Shown here piece by piece: positions 25,667 through 34,413 of a DNA stretch of 64,000 bases (position 1 is the stretch's first letter; the number at the start of each line of letters is the position of its first letter). The stretch is from Brucella anthropi_A (lineage in GTDB: Bacteria; Pseudomonadota; Alphaproteobacteria; Rhizobiales; Rhizobiaceae): positions 248,001-312,000 of the forward strand of contig NZ_LQBD01000001.1 in the NCBI RefSeq assembly GCF_046630315.1, given 5' to 3'. Made by a program: the position numbers and the translations under genes. The notes below the pieces were generated by a model. It searched no databases, was not told the DNA's origin, and was given only the letters and a program-made list of their open reading frames with translations.

Positions 25667-26791
25667 ATGAGCAATGCCCGCGAAAACTATCGCGAGGATG
25701 TGGCCGGCCGCGCCAATGTGGAGGATACGCCGGAACTACTGGCCTATTATGAAGATCTGGACCGGCACAAGGCAGGCGCGCTGTGGACCGTCGCCAACAA
25801 GATCGAGCCGTGGGAGCCGAAATCTTCCTCGGTCCCCGTTCTCTGGCGCTATGACGACCTGCGCGGCCACGTGCTGCGCTCGGTCGATCTGGTGACGCCG
25901 GAAAAGGCCGGCCGCCGCGTGATCTATCTCAACAATCCCGGCCGTCAGGATGTCGCCGCCGCGGTGGGCTGGCTTTATTCAGGCCTTCAGGTGATGCACC
26001 CAGGCGAGGCCGCTTCGGCGCATGCGCACTCCGCTTCGGCGCTGCGCTTCATCATGGAGGGATCGGGCGCCTATACAATCGTCGACGGCCACAAGATGAC
26101 GCTCGGCGCCAACGATTTCGTGCTGACACCGAATGGCACCTGGCACGAGCACGGCATTGCCGAGGACGGCACGCCCTGCATCTGGCAGGACGGCCTCGAC
26201 ATTCCGCTGGTCAATGCGCTCGAAGCCAATTTCTACGCGGTGCATGAAGACCTGAAGCAGGCGGTCGGCCACCCTGTGGACGACATGACGGCGACCTGGG
26301 GCAATCCCGGCCTGCGCCCGGCGGAAGGCAAGTGGAGCCAGGCCTATTCGCCGCTGTTCAAATATGAATGGGCGCCGACCTATGAGGCCCTGAGCCGCTA
26401 TGCCAAGGTGACGGACGGCTCGCCCTTTGACGGCGTGTTCATGAACTATGTCAATCCGATCACCGGCGGGCCTGTCATGCAGACCATCGGCGCGTCGATG
26501 CAGATGCTGCGGCCGGGCGAGAAGACCACGGCGCACCGCCATACTGGCAGCGTGCTCTATCAATGTGCGAAGGGCCGTGGCCATTCGATCATCAACGGTC
26601 GACGCTTCGACTGGAAGGAACGCGACATCTTCTGCGTGCCATCCTGGGCCTGGCACGAACATGCCAACGGTTCGGAAAGCGACGATGCCTGCCTGTTCTC
26701 CTTCAACGATATGCCGGTGATGCATTCGCTCGGTCTCTATCGCGAGCAGGCTTTCGGCGACAATGGCGGCCACCAGTCGATCACGGAATAG
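25667..26791 (+). CDS. Gentisate/salicylate 1,2-dioxygenase-type bicupin ring-cleavage enzyme
   Basis: A 374-aa bicupin non-haem Fe(II) dioxygenase. The N-terminal cupin has the metal ligands His119, His121 and His160, plus Arg127 and His162, positions that match the gentisate/salicylate 1,2-dioxygenase family. The second cupin keeps His290, His292 and His330. It would open gentisate, 5-hydroxyanthranilate or salicylate-like rings between C1 and C2. It heads an operon with a fumarylacetoacetate-hydrolase-family enzyme and a Liv-type importer. The exact substrate is inferred only from context. Confidence 0.88.
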   Translation: MSNARENYREDVAGRANVEDTPELLAYYEDLDRHKAGALWTVANKIEPWEPKSSSVPVLWRYDDLRGHVLRSVDLVTPEKAGRRVIYLNNPGRQDVAAAVGWLYSGLQVMHPGEAASAHAHSASALRFIMEGSGAYTIVDGHKMTLGANDFVLTPNGTWHEHGIAEDGTPCIWQDGLDIPLVNALEANFYAVHEDLKQAVGHPVDDMTATWGNPGLRPAEGKWSQAYSPLFKYEWAPTYEALSRYAKVTDGSPFDGVFMNYVNPITGGPVMQTIGASMQMLRPGEKTTAHRHTGSVLYQCAKGRGHSIINGRRFDWKERDIFCVPSWAWHEHANGSESDDACLFSFNDMPVMHSLGLYREQAFGDNGGHQSITE

Positions 26792-26818
26792 GCCGATTAT
26801 GGAATGGAAAGGTAAAAC

Positions 26819-27730
26819 ATGCGTCTTGTAACCTACCGAAGCGGTGTCGAAGCCGCGGCTCGGCTCGGCGTCGTTCATGAAGATCTCGTCGTGGATGTGG
26901 AGTGGCTGGGACAATCCGTCGGTGTGGATATGCCCGACACGATGCTGGGGCTGATCGATCTGGGCCGCGTCGGGCTGGAGCGGCTGCGCGAGATGCTGGG
27001 CGATTGCGACGGCCGCTTCGCGGCGGGCACGGCCTATCCGCTCACCAATGTGAAGCTGCTTGCGCCGATCCCGCGTCCGCGCAAGAACATCTTCGGCGTG
27101 GGCCTCAACTATGTGGAGCATGTGGAGGAATCGGCCAAGTCGCTCGACACGTCGAAGGATCTGCCGACGCAGCCGGTCATTTTCTCCAAGCCGCCGACCA
27201 CCGTGGTCGGCCCCGGCGACGCCATCGAGCACAATGGCCGCATGACGCAGCAGCTCGACTGGGAGGTCGAGCTTGCCGTCGTCATCGGCACGACGGCAAA
27301 ACGCGTGACCGCAGAAGATGCGCTCGGCCACGTCTTCGGCTACAGCGTGATGATCGACGTCAGCGCGCGTGACAACCGCCGCGCCGGGCAGTGGATATTC
27401 TCCAAGGGACAGGACACCTATGCGCCGTTCGGCCCGTGCATCGTCACCGCCGACGAAATCGGCGACCCGCATGGCCTCGATCTGTGGCTGACGGTGAACG
27501 GCGTCGAAAAACAGCGTTCGAACACGCGCTTCATGCTATTCAATGTTCCGACGCTGATTGCGGACATCAGTTCCGGCATCACGCTGGAGCCGGGTGACAT
27601 CATCGCCACCGGAACGCCCGCAGGTGTGGGCGCCGGACGCACCCCGCAGGAATGGCTGTGGCCGGGCGATGTGGTCGAGGCGACGGTGCAGGGGATCGGA
27701 ACGATCCGGCACCCGGTGGTGGCCATCTGA
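26819..27730 (+). CDS. Fumarylacetoacetate hydrolase family protein (likely acylpyruvate hydrolase)
   Basis: A 303-aa FAH-fold enzyme with an N-terminal extension and the C-terminal catalytic domain. GVGLNYVEHVEE (about residue 97), the metal-binding DWEVELAVVIG (about 142-152), FSKGQDTYAPFGP (about 190) and GTPAGVG (about 264) are all present. It probably hydrolyses the maleyl/fumarylpyruvate-type product made by the preceding dioxygenase; no separate isomerase gene is seen nearby. The ribosome binding site GGAAAGG precedes the ATG. Confidence 0.88.
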   Translation: MRLVTYRSGVEAAARLGVVHEDLVVDVEWLGQSVGVDMPDTMLGLIDLGRVGLERLREMLGDCDGRFAAGTAYPLTNVKLLAPIPRPRKNIFGVGLNYVEHVEESAKSLDTSKDLPTQPVIFSKPPTTVVGPGDAIEHNGRMTQQLDWEVELAVVIGTTAKRVTAEDALGHVFGYSVMIDVSARDNRRAGQWIFSKGQDTYAPFGPCIVTADEIGDPHGLDLWLTVNGVEKQRSNTRFMLFNVPTLIADISSGITLEPGDIIATGTPAGVGAGRTPQEWLWPGDVVEATVQGIGTIRHPVVAI

Positions 27731-27798
27731 GGCGTCGTTGAAATAGACGGAAAAACAGCCGGCTTTCGTCCGGCACAATCAAAAAGGGGAAGCTTGCC

Positions 27799-29013
27799 GT
27801 GACGATGAACATGACATTCAATCTGACGGGGAAACTGACGCGACGCAGCCTGATGGGTGCTCTGGCTGCCGGCGCCATGCTGGCCGCCATGCCCGCCATG
27901 GCTGAGGACGCCAAGCCCGTCACGATCGGCCTCATCACCACATTGTCGACGCCGGCCGGCTATATCGGCGAGGATATCCGCGACGCCTTCAATCTGGCGA
28001 TCAAGGAAGACGGCGGCAAGCTCGGCGGCGTGCCTGTGACGCTGAAGGTCGAGGATGATGCGCTGAAGCCCGCCAACGGCAAGCAGATCGCCGACAAGAT
28101 GCTGGGCGAAGGCATCAAACTCTATACGGGCATCAATTTCTCCAATGTGCTGGCGGCGGCGCTGCCGAGCGTCCTCAACGCCAAGGCCTTCTATGTCAGC
28201 AACAATCCGGGGCCTTCGACCTTCGCCGGCGAGAAGTGCAATCCGAATTATTTCGTCGCCTCCTACCAGAACGACTCCTTCCATGAAGCGGCGGGCCTCG
28301 GCGCCAACGAGCTGGGCTTCAAGAAGATGGTCATCCTCGCGCCAAACTATCAGGCCGGTCGCGACGCGCTGGAAGGGTTCAAGCGCACCTACAAGGGCGA
28401 GATCGTCGGCGAGATCTACACCAAGCTCGACCAGACGGATTTCTCCGTGGAGCTGGCGCGCATCAAGTCGCTGGCGCCGGACGCCATCTACCAGTTCCAT
28501 CCGGGCGGGGCGGGCATCAATTTCGCCAAGCAATATGCCAATTCCGGTCTGGCGGGATCGGTCCCGATGATCATTCCGAGCTTCTCCATGGATGCGCGCA
28601 TGATCTCGGCCACCGGCAATGCCGCGGAGGGCCTCTATGCCTCCGCGCTGTGGACCACGGAAACCGACAACCCGGCCTCCAAGGCCTTCGTCGAGGCATT
28701 CCGCAAGGATTACGGGCGAGACCCGACCATCTATGCGGCGCAGGCCTACGACACGGCGCATCTGATCGGGGCAGGCCTCAAGGCTGTCGGTGGTGATCTT
28801 TCCAGGGAAGACGATTTCCGCAGCGCGCTGCGCAAGGCCGACTTCACGGCGATCCGCGGTAACTTCAAGATGGGCCATAACCACCATCCCATTCAGGACT
28901 ACTACCTGACGAAGTTCGAGAAGGGATCGGACGGCAAGATCGTCCAGAAGATCGTCAAGAAGGTCGCGTCCGACTATGCCGATGCCTATGCATCGAAATG
29001 CGCGATGAAATGA
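27799..29013 (+). CDS. Branched-chain/aromatic-acid ABC transporter substrate-binding protein (Liv type)
   Basis: A 404-aa periplasmic binding protein of the leucine-binding (type I) fold. The leader has a twin-arginine-like LTRRSLMGAL followed by a hydrophobic stretch ending AMAED, so Tat export is possible. The GTG at 27799 is placed 9 nt after AGGGGA, though ATG 27805 is a near alternative. The Liv permease and ATPase genes follow, so it feeds the island catabolism, probably with an aromatic or indolic acid. Confidence 0.87.
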   Translation: MTMNMTFNLTGKLTRRSLMGALAAGAMLAAMPAMAEDAKPVTIGLITTLSTPAGYIGEDIRDAFNLAIKEDGGKLGGVPVTLKVEDDALKPANGKQIADKMLGEGIKLYTGINFSNVLAAALPSVLNAKAFYVSNNPGPSTFAGEKCNPNYFVASYQNDSFHEAAGLGANELGFKKMVILAPNYQAGRDALEGFKRTYKGEIVGEIYTKLDQTDFSVELARIKSLAPDAIYQFHPGGAGINFAKQYANSGLAGSVPMIIPSFSMDARMISATGNAAEGLYASALWTTETDNPASKAFVEAFRKDYGRDPTIYAAQAYDTAHLIGAGLKAVGGDLSREDDFRSALRKADFTAIRGNFKMGHNHHPIQDYYLTKFEKGSDGKIVQKIVKKVASDYADAYASKCAMK

Positions 29014-29159
29014 TGATTGGGAAGTAACAGGACTGGAAATGAAGCGGGCGGGAGCGACCGCGCGACGGCACGCTCTTCCATCCACGATCCCGGATTCGAA
29101 GCCGCCGCCGGTTTCGGTTTGGGACCGTGGGCCTGAAACATGGATGATGAGGAAGGCGG

Positions 29160-30074
29160 ATGCTGCTATTCATCGAACAGGTACTGAACGGCCTGCAATA
29201 TGGTGCGATGCTCTTCATGCTGGCGTCGGGCCTGACCTTGATCTTCGGCATCATGGGCGTGATCAACCTGACCCACGGTGCGTTCTACATGGTGGGCGCC
29301 TATTGCGCCGCCTTCACCATCCTCGGCACCGGCAGCTTTCTGCTCGGCATGGTTGCCGCCATTTTGGGCGCGGGCCTCTATGCCATGGCGGTGGAGCTTT
29401 CGGTGATCCAGTGGCTCTACAGGCGCGACCATCTCTATCAGGTGCTGGCGACGCTGGGCCTTATCCTCTTCACCAACGAGGCGGTGAGCATGATTTTCGG
29501 CCGCCAGCCGCCCTTCGTGGACATTCCGCCCGCCCTGCAGGGCGCGGTGACGGTGTTTCCGGGCCTGGATTATTCGGTCATGCGGCTCGCCTTCATCGCC
29601 GTCGGTGCGCTGGTGGCGGTGGGCCTGTGGCTTCTGGTCAACCGGACGCGCATCGGCATGCTGATCCGCGCCGGCGCCGACGACCGTGAAATGGTCGACG
29701 CGCTGGGCGTCAATGTGCGCCGGCTCTACACGATCCTCTTCGCGCTCGGCGGCGCGCTGTGCGGGCTGGCCGGCGTCATGGCCGCTCCCCTGCTCGCAAT
29801 CGAGATCGGCATGGGCGAGCGCGTTCTCATTACCACCTTCGTCGTCATCGTCATCGGTGGCGTGGGCTCGGTCAAGGGCGCGCTGGTCGGCGCGCTTCTG
29901 GTTGGCATGGTGGACAGCATGGGCCGCGCCTATCTTCCGCAGATCATGCTGCTGCTGCTGCCCCCCGCCGCCGCCGATACGCTGAGCGCCGGCCTCGTCT
30001 CGGCCAGCATCTACGTGCTGATGGCGGTGGTGCTGCTGTTCCGGCCGCTCGGCCTGCTGCCGGCAAGGACGTGA
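29160..30074 (+). CDS. livH: Liv-type ABC transporter permease, LivH family
   Basis: A 304-aa polytopic permease. The N-terminal GLQYGAMLFMLASGLTLIFG and INLTHGAFYMVGAY are LivH signatures, and ETLGVNVRRLY-type EAA-like sequence (here VDALGVNVRRLYTILFALGG, about residues 178-197) contacts the ATPase. The ATG has GAGGAAGG just upstream. A 146-nt spacer after the binding-protein gene allows higher expression of the latter. Confidence 0.93.
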   Translation: MLLFIEQVLNGLQYGAMLFMLASGLTLIFGIMGVINLTHGAFYMVGAYCAAFTILGTGSFLLGMVAAILGAGLYAMAVELSVIQWLYRRDHLYQVLATLGLILFTNEAVSMIFGRQPPFVDIPPALQGAVTVFPGLDYSVMRLAFIAVGALVAVGLWLLVNRTRIGMLIRAGADDREMVDALGVNVRRLYTILFALGGALCGLAGVMAAPLLAIEIGMGERVLITTFVVIVIGGVGSVKGALVGALLVGMVDSMGRAYLPQIMLLLLPPAAADTLSAGLVSASIYVLMAVVLLFRPLGLLPART

Positions 30075-30076
30075 GC

Positions 30077-31039
30077 ATGGCGAGGACCGCAATCATTCTC
30101 ATCGGCCTCGTCGCCTTCGCGCTCGTGCCGCTGCTGGCTGGCGCGACGGGCAATGGCGCACTGGAAGGGCTGGCGACACGGATCGTCATCTACGCCATTG
30201 CCGCCGTCAGCCTCGACCTCATCATCGGCTATGGCGCGCTGGTCAGCTTCGGCCACGCCATGTTCTTCGGGCTGGGCGGCTATATGGTCGGCATCGTCGC
30301 CTATCACACAAATATGGGCGAGCCGCTGTTCGGCTGGGACGGGTCCAACGCCGCGCTCGTCGTCTGGCCGCTGGCGCTCGCCGCCTGCGTGGTGCTCGCC
30401 GTCGTTGTCGGCTGGCTGGCGCTCAAGACGGCCGGCGTGCAGTTCATCATGATCACGCTCGCCTTTGCGCAGATGGTATTCTTCATCCTCGTTTCGCTAC
30501 AGACCTATGGCGGCGACGACGGCCTCCTGATCGACGCGCGCAACACATTGCCGCTGATCGACATCGGCAACGGCACTGTGTTCTATTATCTGTGCCTCGT
30601 CCTCCTCGTTCTATGGACGGCGTTCTGCACGATGATCGTCAATTCGCGCTTCGGCCTCATCTTCCAGGCGCTGCGCCAGAGCGAGCGGCGCGCGGTCAAT
30701 CTCGGTGTGCGCCCGTTGAATTTTCGTCTGACGGCCTTCGTCATCTCCGCCTTCGGCGCGGGGCTGGCCGGCATCCTCTGGGCCAATTATGCGCTCTTCG
30801 TCACGCCCGACATGGCGGCCTGGTCGAAGTCCGGAGAGTTCATGGCTATCGTGGTGCTGGGCGGCCTCGGCACGCTGATCGGCCCGATCGCCGGCGCCGC
30901 CGTTTTCATCATCCTCGAACAGATCCTGTCCGGCTGGACCGAGCACTGGATGATCGTGATGGGACCGATCCTCACCCTGATCGCGCTTTTCGGCCAGCAG
31001 GGCATGCTCGGCCGGGTACTGGGGAACCGCCATGTTTGA
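30077..31039 (+). CDS. livM: Liv-type ABC transporter permease, LivM family
   Basis: A 320-aa second permease with the LivM signature DLIIGYGALVSFGHAMFFGLGGY (about residues 45-67) and ATPase-contact RRAVNLGVRPLNFRL (about 208-222). The ATG at 30077 lies two bases after the LivH stop; an in-frame GTG at 30071 overlapping that stop is an alternative. The C-terminus overlaps livG by 8 nt. Confidence 0.92.
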   Translation: MARTAIILIGLVAFALVPLLAGATGNGALEGLATRIVIYAIAAVSLDLIIGYGALVSFGHAMFFGLGGYMVGIVAYHTNMGEPLFGWDGSNAALVVWPLALAACVVLAVVVGWLALKTAGVQFIMITLAFAQMVFFILVSLQTYGGDDGLLIDARNTLPLIDIGNGTVFYYLCLVLLVLWTAFCTMIVNSRFGLIFQALRQSERRAVNLGVRPLNFRLTAFVISAFGAGLAGILWANYALFVTPDMAAWSKSGEFMAIVVLGGLGTLIGPIAGAAVFIILEQILSGWTEHWMIVMGPILTLIALFGQQGMLGRVLGNRHV

Positions 31040-31790
31040 CACCAACGCTTCCGTTCTGGTCCTGGAAAACCTGCACAAGAAATTCGGCGCGCTGGTCGCC
31101 ACCAATGGCGTCAGCCTCGACGTGAAGCAGGGCGAACTCCACGCGCTGATCGGTCCCAACGGCGCCGGCAAGTCCACGCTGATCGCGCAGATTTGCGGCG
31201 AGATCGCGCCGGACAGCGGGCGCGTCCTGTTCGACGGACAGGACATCACCCGCCTGCCGGCCTATCAGAGGGCGCGAATGGGCATGGGCCGCTCCTTCCA
31301 GCTCACCCAACTCTGCCCCGATTTCACGGCGATGGAAAATGTGCTCCTGTCGCTGGAGGCGAAGAACGGCGGCTCGGCGGACATCTTCCGCAATCCGCGC
31401 CGCAACGCGCGGAACCGCGAAATCGCCCGGACATGGCTCGACCGGGTCGGCCTCGGCGAGCACGAGGCGCGCATCGTCTCCAGCCTCGCTCATGGCCAGC
31501 GGCGGCAGCTTGAGATCGCGGTGGCACTGGCGCGCAGTCCGCGCCTCATCCTGCTCGATGAGCCGATGGCCGGTATGGGGCCGGAAGAATCCGCCTCGCT
31601 GACCGCGCTCCTGCAAAGCCTCAAGCGCGATTATCCGATCCTGCTCATCGAGCACGATATGGACGCCGTCTTCGCGCTGGCCGACCGGATCAGCGTCCTG
31701 GTCTACGGCAAGGTCATCTTCACCGGCACGGCGGCGGAAATCCGCGCGCATCCGGAAGTTCGCGCTGCCTATCTGGGGGAGGAAACCTGA
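31032..31790 (+). CDS. livG: Liv-type ABC transporter ATPase, LivG family
   Basis: A 252-aa ABC ATPase with Walker A GPNGAGKST (about residue 44), signature LAHGQRRQLEIA (variant LSGGQ, about 154), Walker B LILLDEPMAGM (about 174) and H-loop LLIEHDM. It overlaps livM by 8 nt and livF by one base. Confidence 0.93.
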   Translation: MFDTNASVLVLENLHKKFGALVATNGVSLDVKQGELHALIGPNGAGKSTLIAQICGEIAPDSGRVLFDGQDITRLPAYQRARMGMGRSFQLTQLCPDFTAMENVLLSLEAKNGGSADIFRNPRRNARNREIARTWLDRVGLGEHEARIVSSLAHGQRRQLEIAVALARSPRLILLDEPMAGMGPEESASLTALLQSLKRDYPILLIEHDMDAVFALADRISVLVYGKVIFTGTAAEIRAHPEVRAAYLGEET

Positions 31791-32476
31791 TGCTGACGCT
31801 CGACCGGCTGGAAGCCGGCTACGGACAGGCCCGCGTGCTGTTCGGCATGTCGCTGGAGGCGAAGGCGGGCGAGATCGTCTCGCTGATCGGCCGGAACGGT
31901 ATGGGCAAGACCACCACCGTCAAGGCGATCATGGGCATGGTCAAACCGACCGGCGGGACGGTGCGCTTCGGCGACACGGTCGTCAACCGCATGCCGCCCA
32001 ACGCCATCGCGCGGCTCGGCATCGGGCTGGTGCCGGAGGGCCGACGGGTGTTCCCCTCGCTCACCGTGGAGGAAAACCTGATCGCCACGGCCCGGCCCGG
32101 CGCGTGGACGCTACAGCGGGTGGTGGCGCTCTTCCCGCGGCTGGAGGAGCGCAAGCGCCAGGCCGCGCGCACGCTTTCGGGCGGGGAGCAGCAGATGCTC
32201 GCCATCGGCCGCGCGCTGCTGACCAATCCGAAGCTGCTCATCCTCGACGAGGCGACGGAAGGGCTTGCACCCATTATCCGCGCCGAAATCTGGCGCTGCC
32301 TGCACGAATTGAAGACCATTGGCCAGACCATCCTCGTCATCGACAAGAATCTGGGCGAAATGGCGAGCCTCGTCGACCGCCACAACATCGTGGACAAGGG
32401 CCGCGTGGTGTGGACGGGAAGCCCGGCGGAACTCGCCGCCGAACACGACCTCTCTCACCGCTATCTGGGGATATGA
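31790..32476 (+). CDS. livF: Liv-type ABC transporter ATPase, LivF family
   Basis: A 228-aa ABC ATPase with Walker A GRNGMGKTTTV (about residue 35), signature LSGGEQQMLAIGRAL (about 133) and Walker B LLILDEATEGL (about 153). It completes the five-gene importer. The following hydrolase gene overlaps its stop in the ATGA arrangement, showing one operon. Confidence 0.93.
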   Translation: MLTLDRLEAGYGQARVLFGMSLEAKAGEIVSLIGRNGMGKTTTVKAIMGMVKPTGGTVRFGDTVVNRMPPNAIARLGIGLVPEGRRVFPSLTVEENLIATARPGAWTLQRVVALFPRLEERKRQAARTLSGGEQQMLAIGRALLTNPKLLILDEATEGLAPIIRAEIWRCLHELKTIGQTILVIDKNLGEMASLVDRHNIVDKGRVVWTGSPAELAAEHDLSHRYLGI

Positions 32477-33381
32477 CCATGGATGGTTTCACCTATCAGG
32501 GGTACGACGCGGCGGCGCTCGACATCGAATACAACGCACGCGCCAGCGTCGCCTCCTTCCACGACGAATATGCGCGGCTGGTCGAGGTCAGCCGACAGGT
32601 GACGGCGCAAATCCCGAACCGGACGGGCATCGTCTACGACCGGCTGAGCGGCGAGACGTTGGATTTCTATCCGGCTGACGAAGGCGCGCCGCTTTTCGTG
32701 TGGATTCACGGCGGCTACTGGCGCGGTGGCAATGCGGCTGACAACGCCTTCGCCGTGCCGGGCCTGCACGCGCGCGGCTTTTCCGTTGCCGTGCTCGATT
32801 ATACGCTTGCCCCCGCCGTGACGCTGGACGAGATAGTCCGGCAGGTGCGCGCGGCACTATCCTATCTCCACGCGCATCGTGGTGTCCTGAAGCTCGGCAA
32901 CGGCCCCTTCGTGGCCGGCGGTACCTCGGCAGGCGGCCATCTTACCGCCATGCTTCTGGCCGACGGTTGGCACGAGGCATTCGGCGTTCCGCGCGACATC
33001 GTCGCCGTGGGCCTGGACCTGTCGGGCCTGCACGACCTGACGCCGTTGCCGCACACGCATGTCAATGCGTGGATGCAGTTTGATACGGCCATGGTGGCGC
33101 GCAATAGCCCGCAATTCCTGATCCCGCCGGAAAGCTCCGTCCATTTGGTCGCCTCGGTGGGCGGGCTGGAAACGGCCGAGTTTCGCCGCCAGACCGCCGC
33201 CTATGCTGGTGCATGGCGGCAGGCGGGTCATGCTGCCACCGTGATCGACATGCCCGAACACAATCATTTCGACCTGCCGCTGACGCTGCGCGAACCGGAT
33301 GGAAAACTGGTGCGCGCCGTCGTGGAAGCCTACAGCCACTGGAGCGCATCCGTTTTTCCCCGAAACGTGAAAGCGCTCTGA
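32473..33381 (+). CDS. Alpha/beta hydrolase of the kynurenine formamidase/esterase (HGGYW) type
   Basis: A 302-aa alpha/beta-hydrolase. The oxyanion motif HGGYWR is at residues 79-84 and the nucleophile elbow GGTSAGGH has Ser152; an Asp near 250 and the His in MPEHNHFD complete a triad. HGGxW is typical of arylformamidases (AFMID/KynB-like), which open N-formylkynurenine. Here it may hydrolyse an arylamide or ester in the indole/anthranilate route. The start at 32473 overlaps the livF stop (ATGA); ATG 32479 is an alternative. Confidence 0.8.
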   Translation: MTMDGFTYQGYDAAALDIEYNARASVASFHDEYARLVEVSRQVTAQIPNRTGIVYDRLSGETLDFYPADEGAPLFVWIHGGYWRGGNAADNAFAVPGLHARGFSVAVLDYTLAPAVTLDEIVRQVRAALSYLHAHRGVLKLGNGPFVAGGTSAGGHLTAMLLADGWHEAFGVPRDIVAVGLDLSGLHDLTPLPHTHVNAWMQFDTAMVARNSPQFLIPPESSVHLVASVGGLETAEFRRQTAAYAGAWRQAGHAATVIDMPEHNHFDLPLTLREPDGKLVRAVVEAYSHWSASVFPRNVKAL

Positions 33382-33387
33382 CCCTTT

Positions 33388-33455
33388 GTTTTTATGTATT
33401 TCCGAAAGCAAGACCGCTACCCACTTTTGCCGGAAATGCGCTATCGAGAAGGAAA
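33388..33455. repeat. Dispersed intergenic repeat-like sequence
   Basis: The spacer before the nitrilase gene contains TTTCCGAAAGCAAGACCG followed by CCCACTTTTGCCGGAAATGC, a pattern of the short dispersed repeats frequent between genes of Rhizobiales. A degenerate relative occurs at about 42185-42240. The assignment is by eye. Confidence 0.35.
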
Positions 33456-33461
33456 CAGCCC

Positions 33462-34409
33462 ATGAGCAAGCCTTGGAAAGCCGCCGTCGCGCAGATCGCC
33501 TCCGTCCCCGACGATTCCGTCGCCTCGGCGCGCAAGGCCGCCGACGCCATCCGCAAGGCGGCGGGCGAGGGTGCGCGGCTGATTGTCTTCCCGGAAGCCT
33601 TTCTCGGCGGCTATCCGAAGGGGGCGTCCTTCGGCTGCCCCATTGGCATGCGCAGGCCGGAAGGGCGCGACGCCTATCTGAACTATCACAAGGCGGCCAT
33701 CGACCTCGACGGCGAGGAAGTGGAGATCGTCTGCGAGGCGACGGCGGCAACCGAGACCTTTGTTGTCATCGGCTGCATCGAGCGCGACGGCGGCACCCTC
33801 TATTGCACGGCGCTGTTCTTCGATGGCGCGCGGGGCCTCATCGGCAAGCACCGCAAGCTGATGCCGACGGCGGCGGAGCGCCTGATCTGGGGCTTCGGCG
33901 ATGGCTCGACCATGCCAGTCTTCGACACGCCGCTGGGGCGCGTGGGCGCGGTGATCTGCTGGGAGAACTATATGCCCATGCTGCGCATGCATATGTATGC
34001 ACAGGGCATCAGCATCTATTGTGCGCCGACGGCGGACGACCGCGACACATGGGTGCCTTCCATGCAGCATATCGCGCTGGAAGGCCGCTGCTTCGTGCTC
34101 ACCGCGTGTCAGCACATCACACGCGGCGCCTATCCGGCCGATCATGAATCGGCGCTTGGCGACGAGCCGGACACGGTCATGATGCGCGGCGGCAGCGCCA
34201 TCATCAACCCGCTGGGCAAGGTGCTGGCCGGGCCGGATTTCAGCGGCGAGACGATCCTCTACGCCGAGATCGATCCCGACGAGGTCGAGCGCGGCAAGTT
34301 CGATTTCGACGTGAGCGGCCATTACGGACGGCCGGACGTGTTCCAGCTCACCGTGGACGACCGGCCCAAGAGCACGGTCAATACGCTGTCGCGCGCCGGG
34401 AAAGAGTGA
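33462..34409 (+). CDS. Nitrilase (carbon-nitrogen hydrolase superfamily)
   Basis: A 315-aa nitrilase-branch enzyme. The Glu-Lys-Cys triad is Glu45 (VFPEAFLGGYPKG), Lys132 (GKHRKLMPT) and Cys166 (ICWENYMPMLR). The CWENYMPL-type sequence and GYPKG are typical of true nitrilases hydrolysing nitriles to carboxylates and ammonia, not amidases. In an auxin-catabolic context indole-3-acetonitrile is an attractive substrate (inference). The start at 33462 follows GAAGGAAA. Confidence 0.87.
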   Translation: MSKPWKAAVAQIASVPDDSVASARKAADAIRKAAGEGARLIVFPEAFLGGYPKGASFGCPIGMRRPEGRDAYLNYHKAAIDLDGEEVEIVCEATAATETFVVIGCIERDGGTLYCTALFFDGARGLIGKHRKLMPTAAERLIWGFGDGSTMPVFDTPLGRVGAVICWENYMPMLRMHMYAQGISIYCAPTADDRDTWVPSMQHIALEGRCFVLTACQHITRGAYPADHESALGDEPDTVMMRGGSAIINPLGKVLAGPDFSGETILYAEIDPDEVERGKFDFDVSGHYGRPDVFQLTVDDRPKSTVNTLSRAGKE

Positions 34410-34413
34410 CGCC

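Noticed and set aside
27745..27785. Terminator after the fumarylacetoacetate hydrolase gene
   Set aside because: The GCCGG/CCGGC hairpin has no T-run and the importer genes continue in the same direction, so it is at most an mRNA processing or pause element.
27418..29085. Long minus-strand open frames opposite the Liv binding protein, and similar ones elsewhere in GC-rich DNA
   Set aside because: They are antisense shadows caused by high GC at third codon positions; the plus-strand genes have clear family motifs.
32104..32460. Long upstream extension of the HGGYW hydrolase frame into livF
   Set aside because: It is the out-of-frame shadow of the LivF gene; the ATGA overlap at 32473 gives the right N-terminus.
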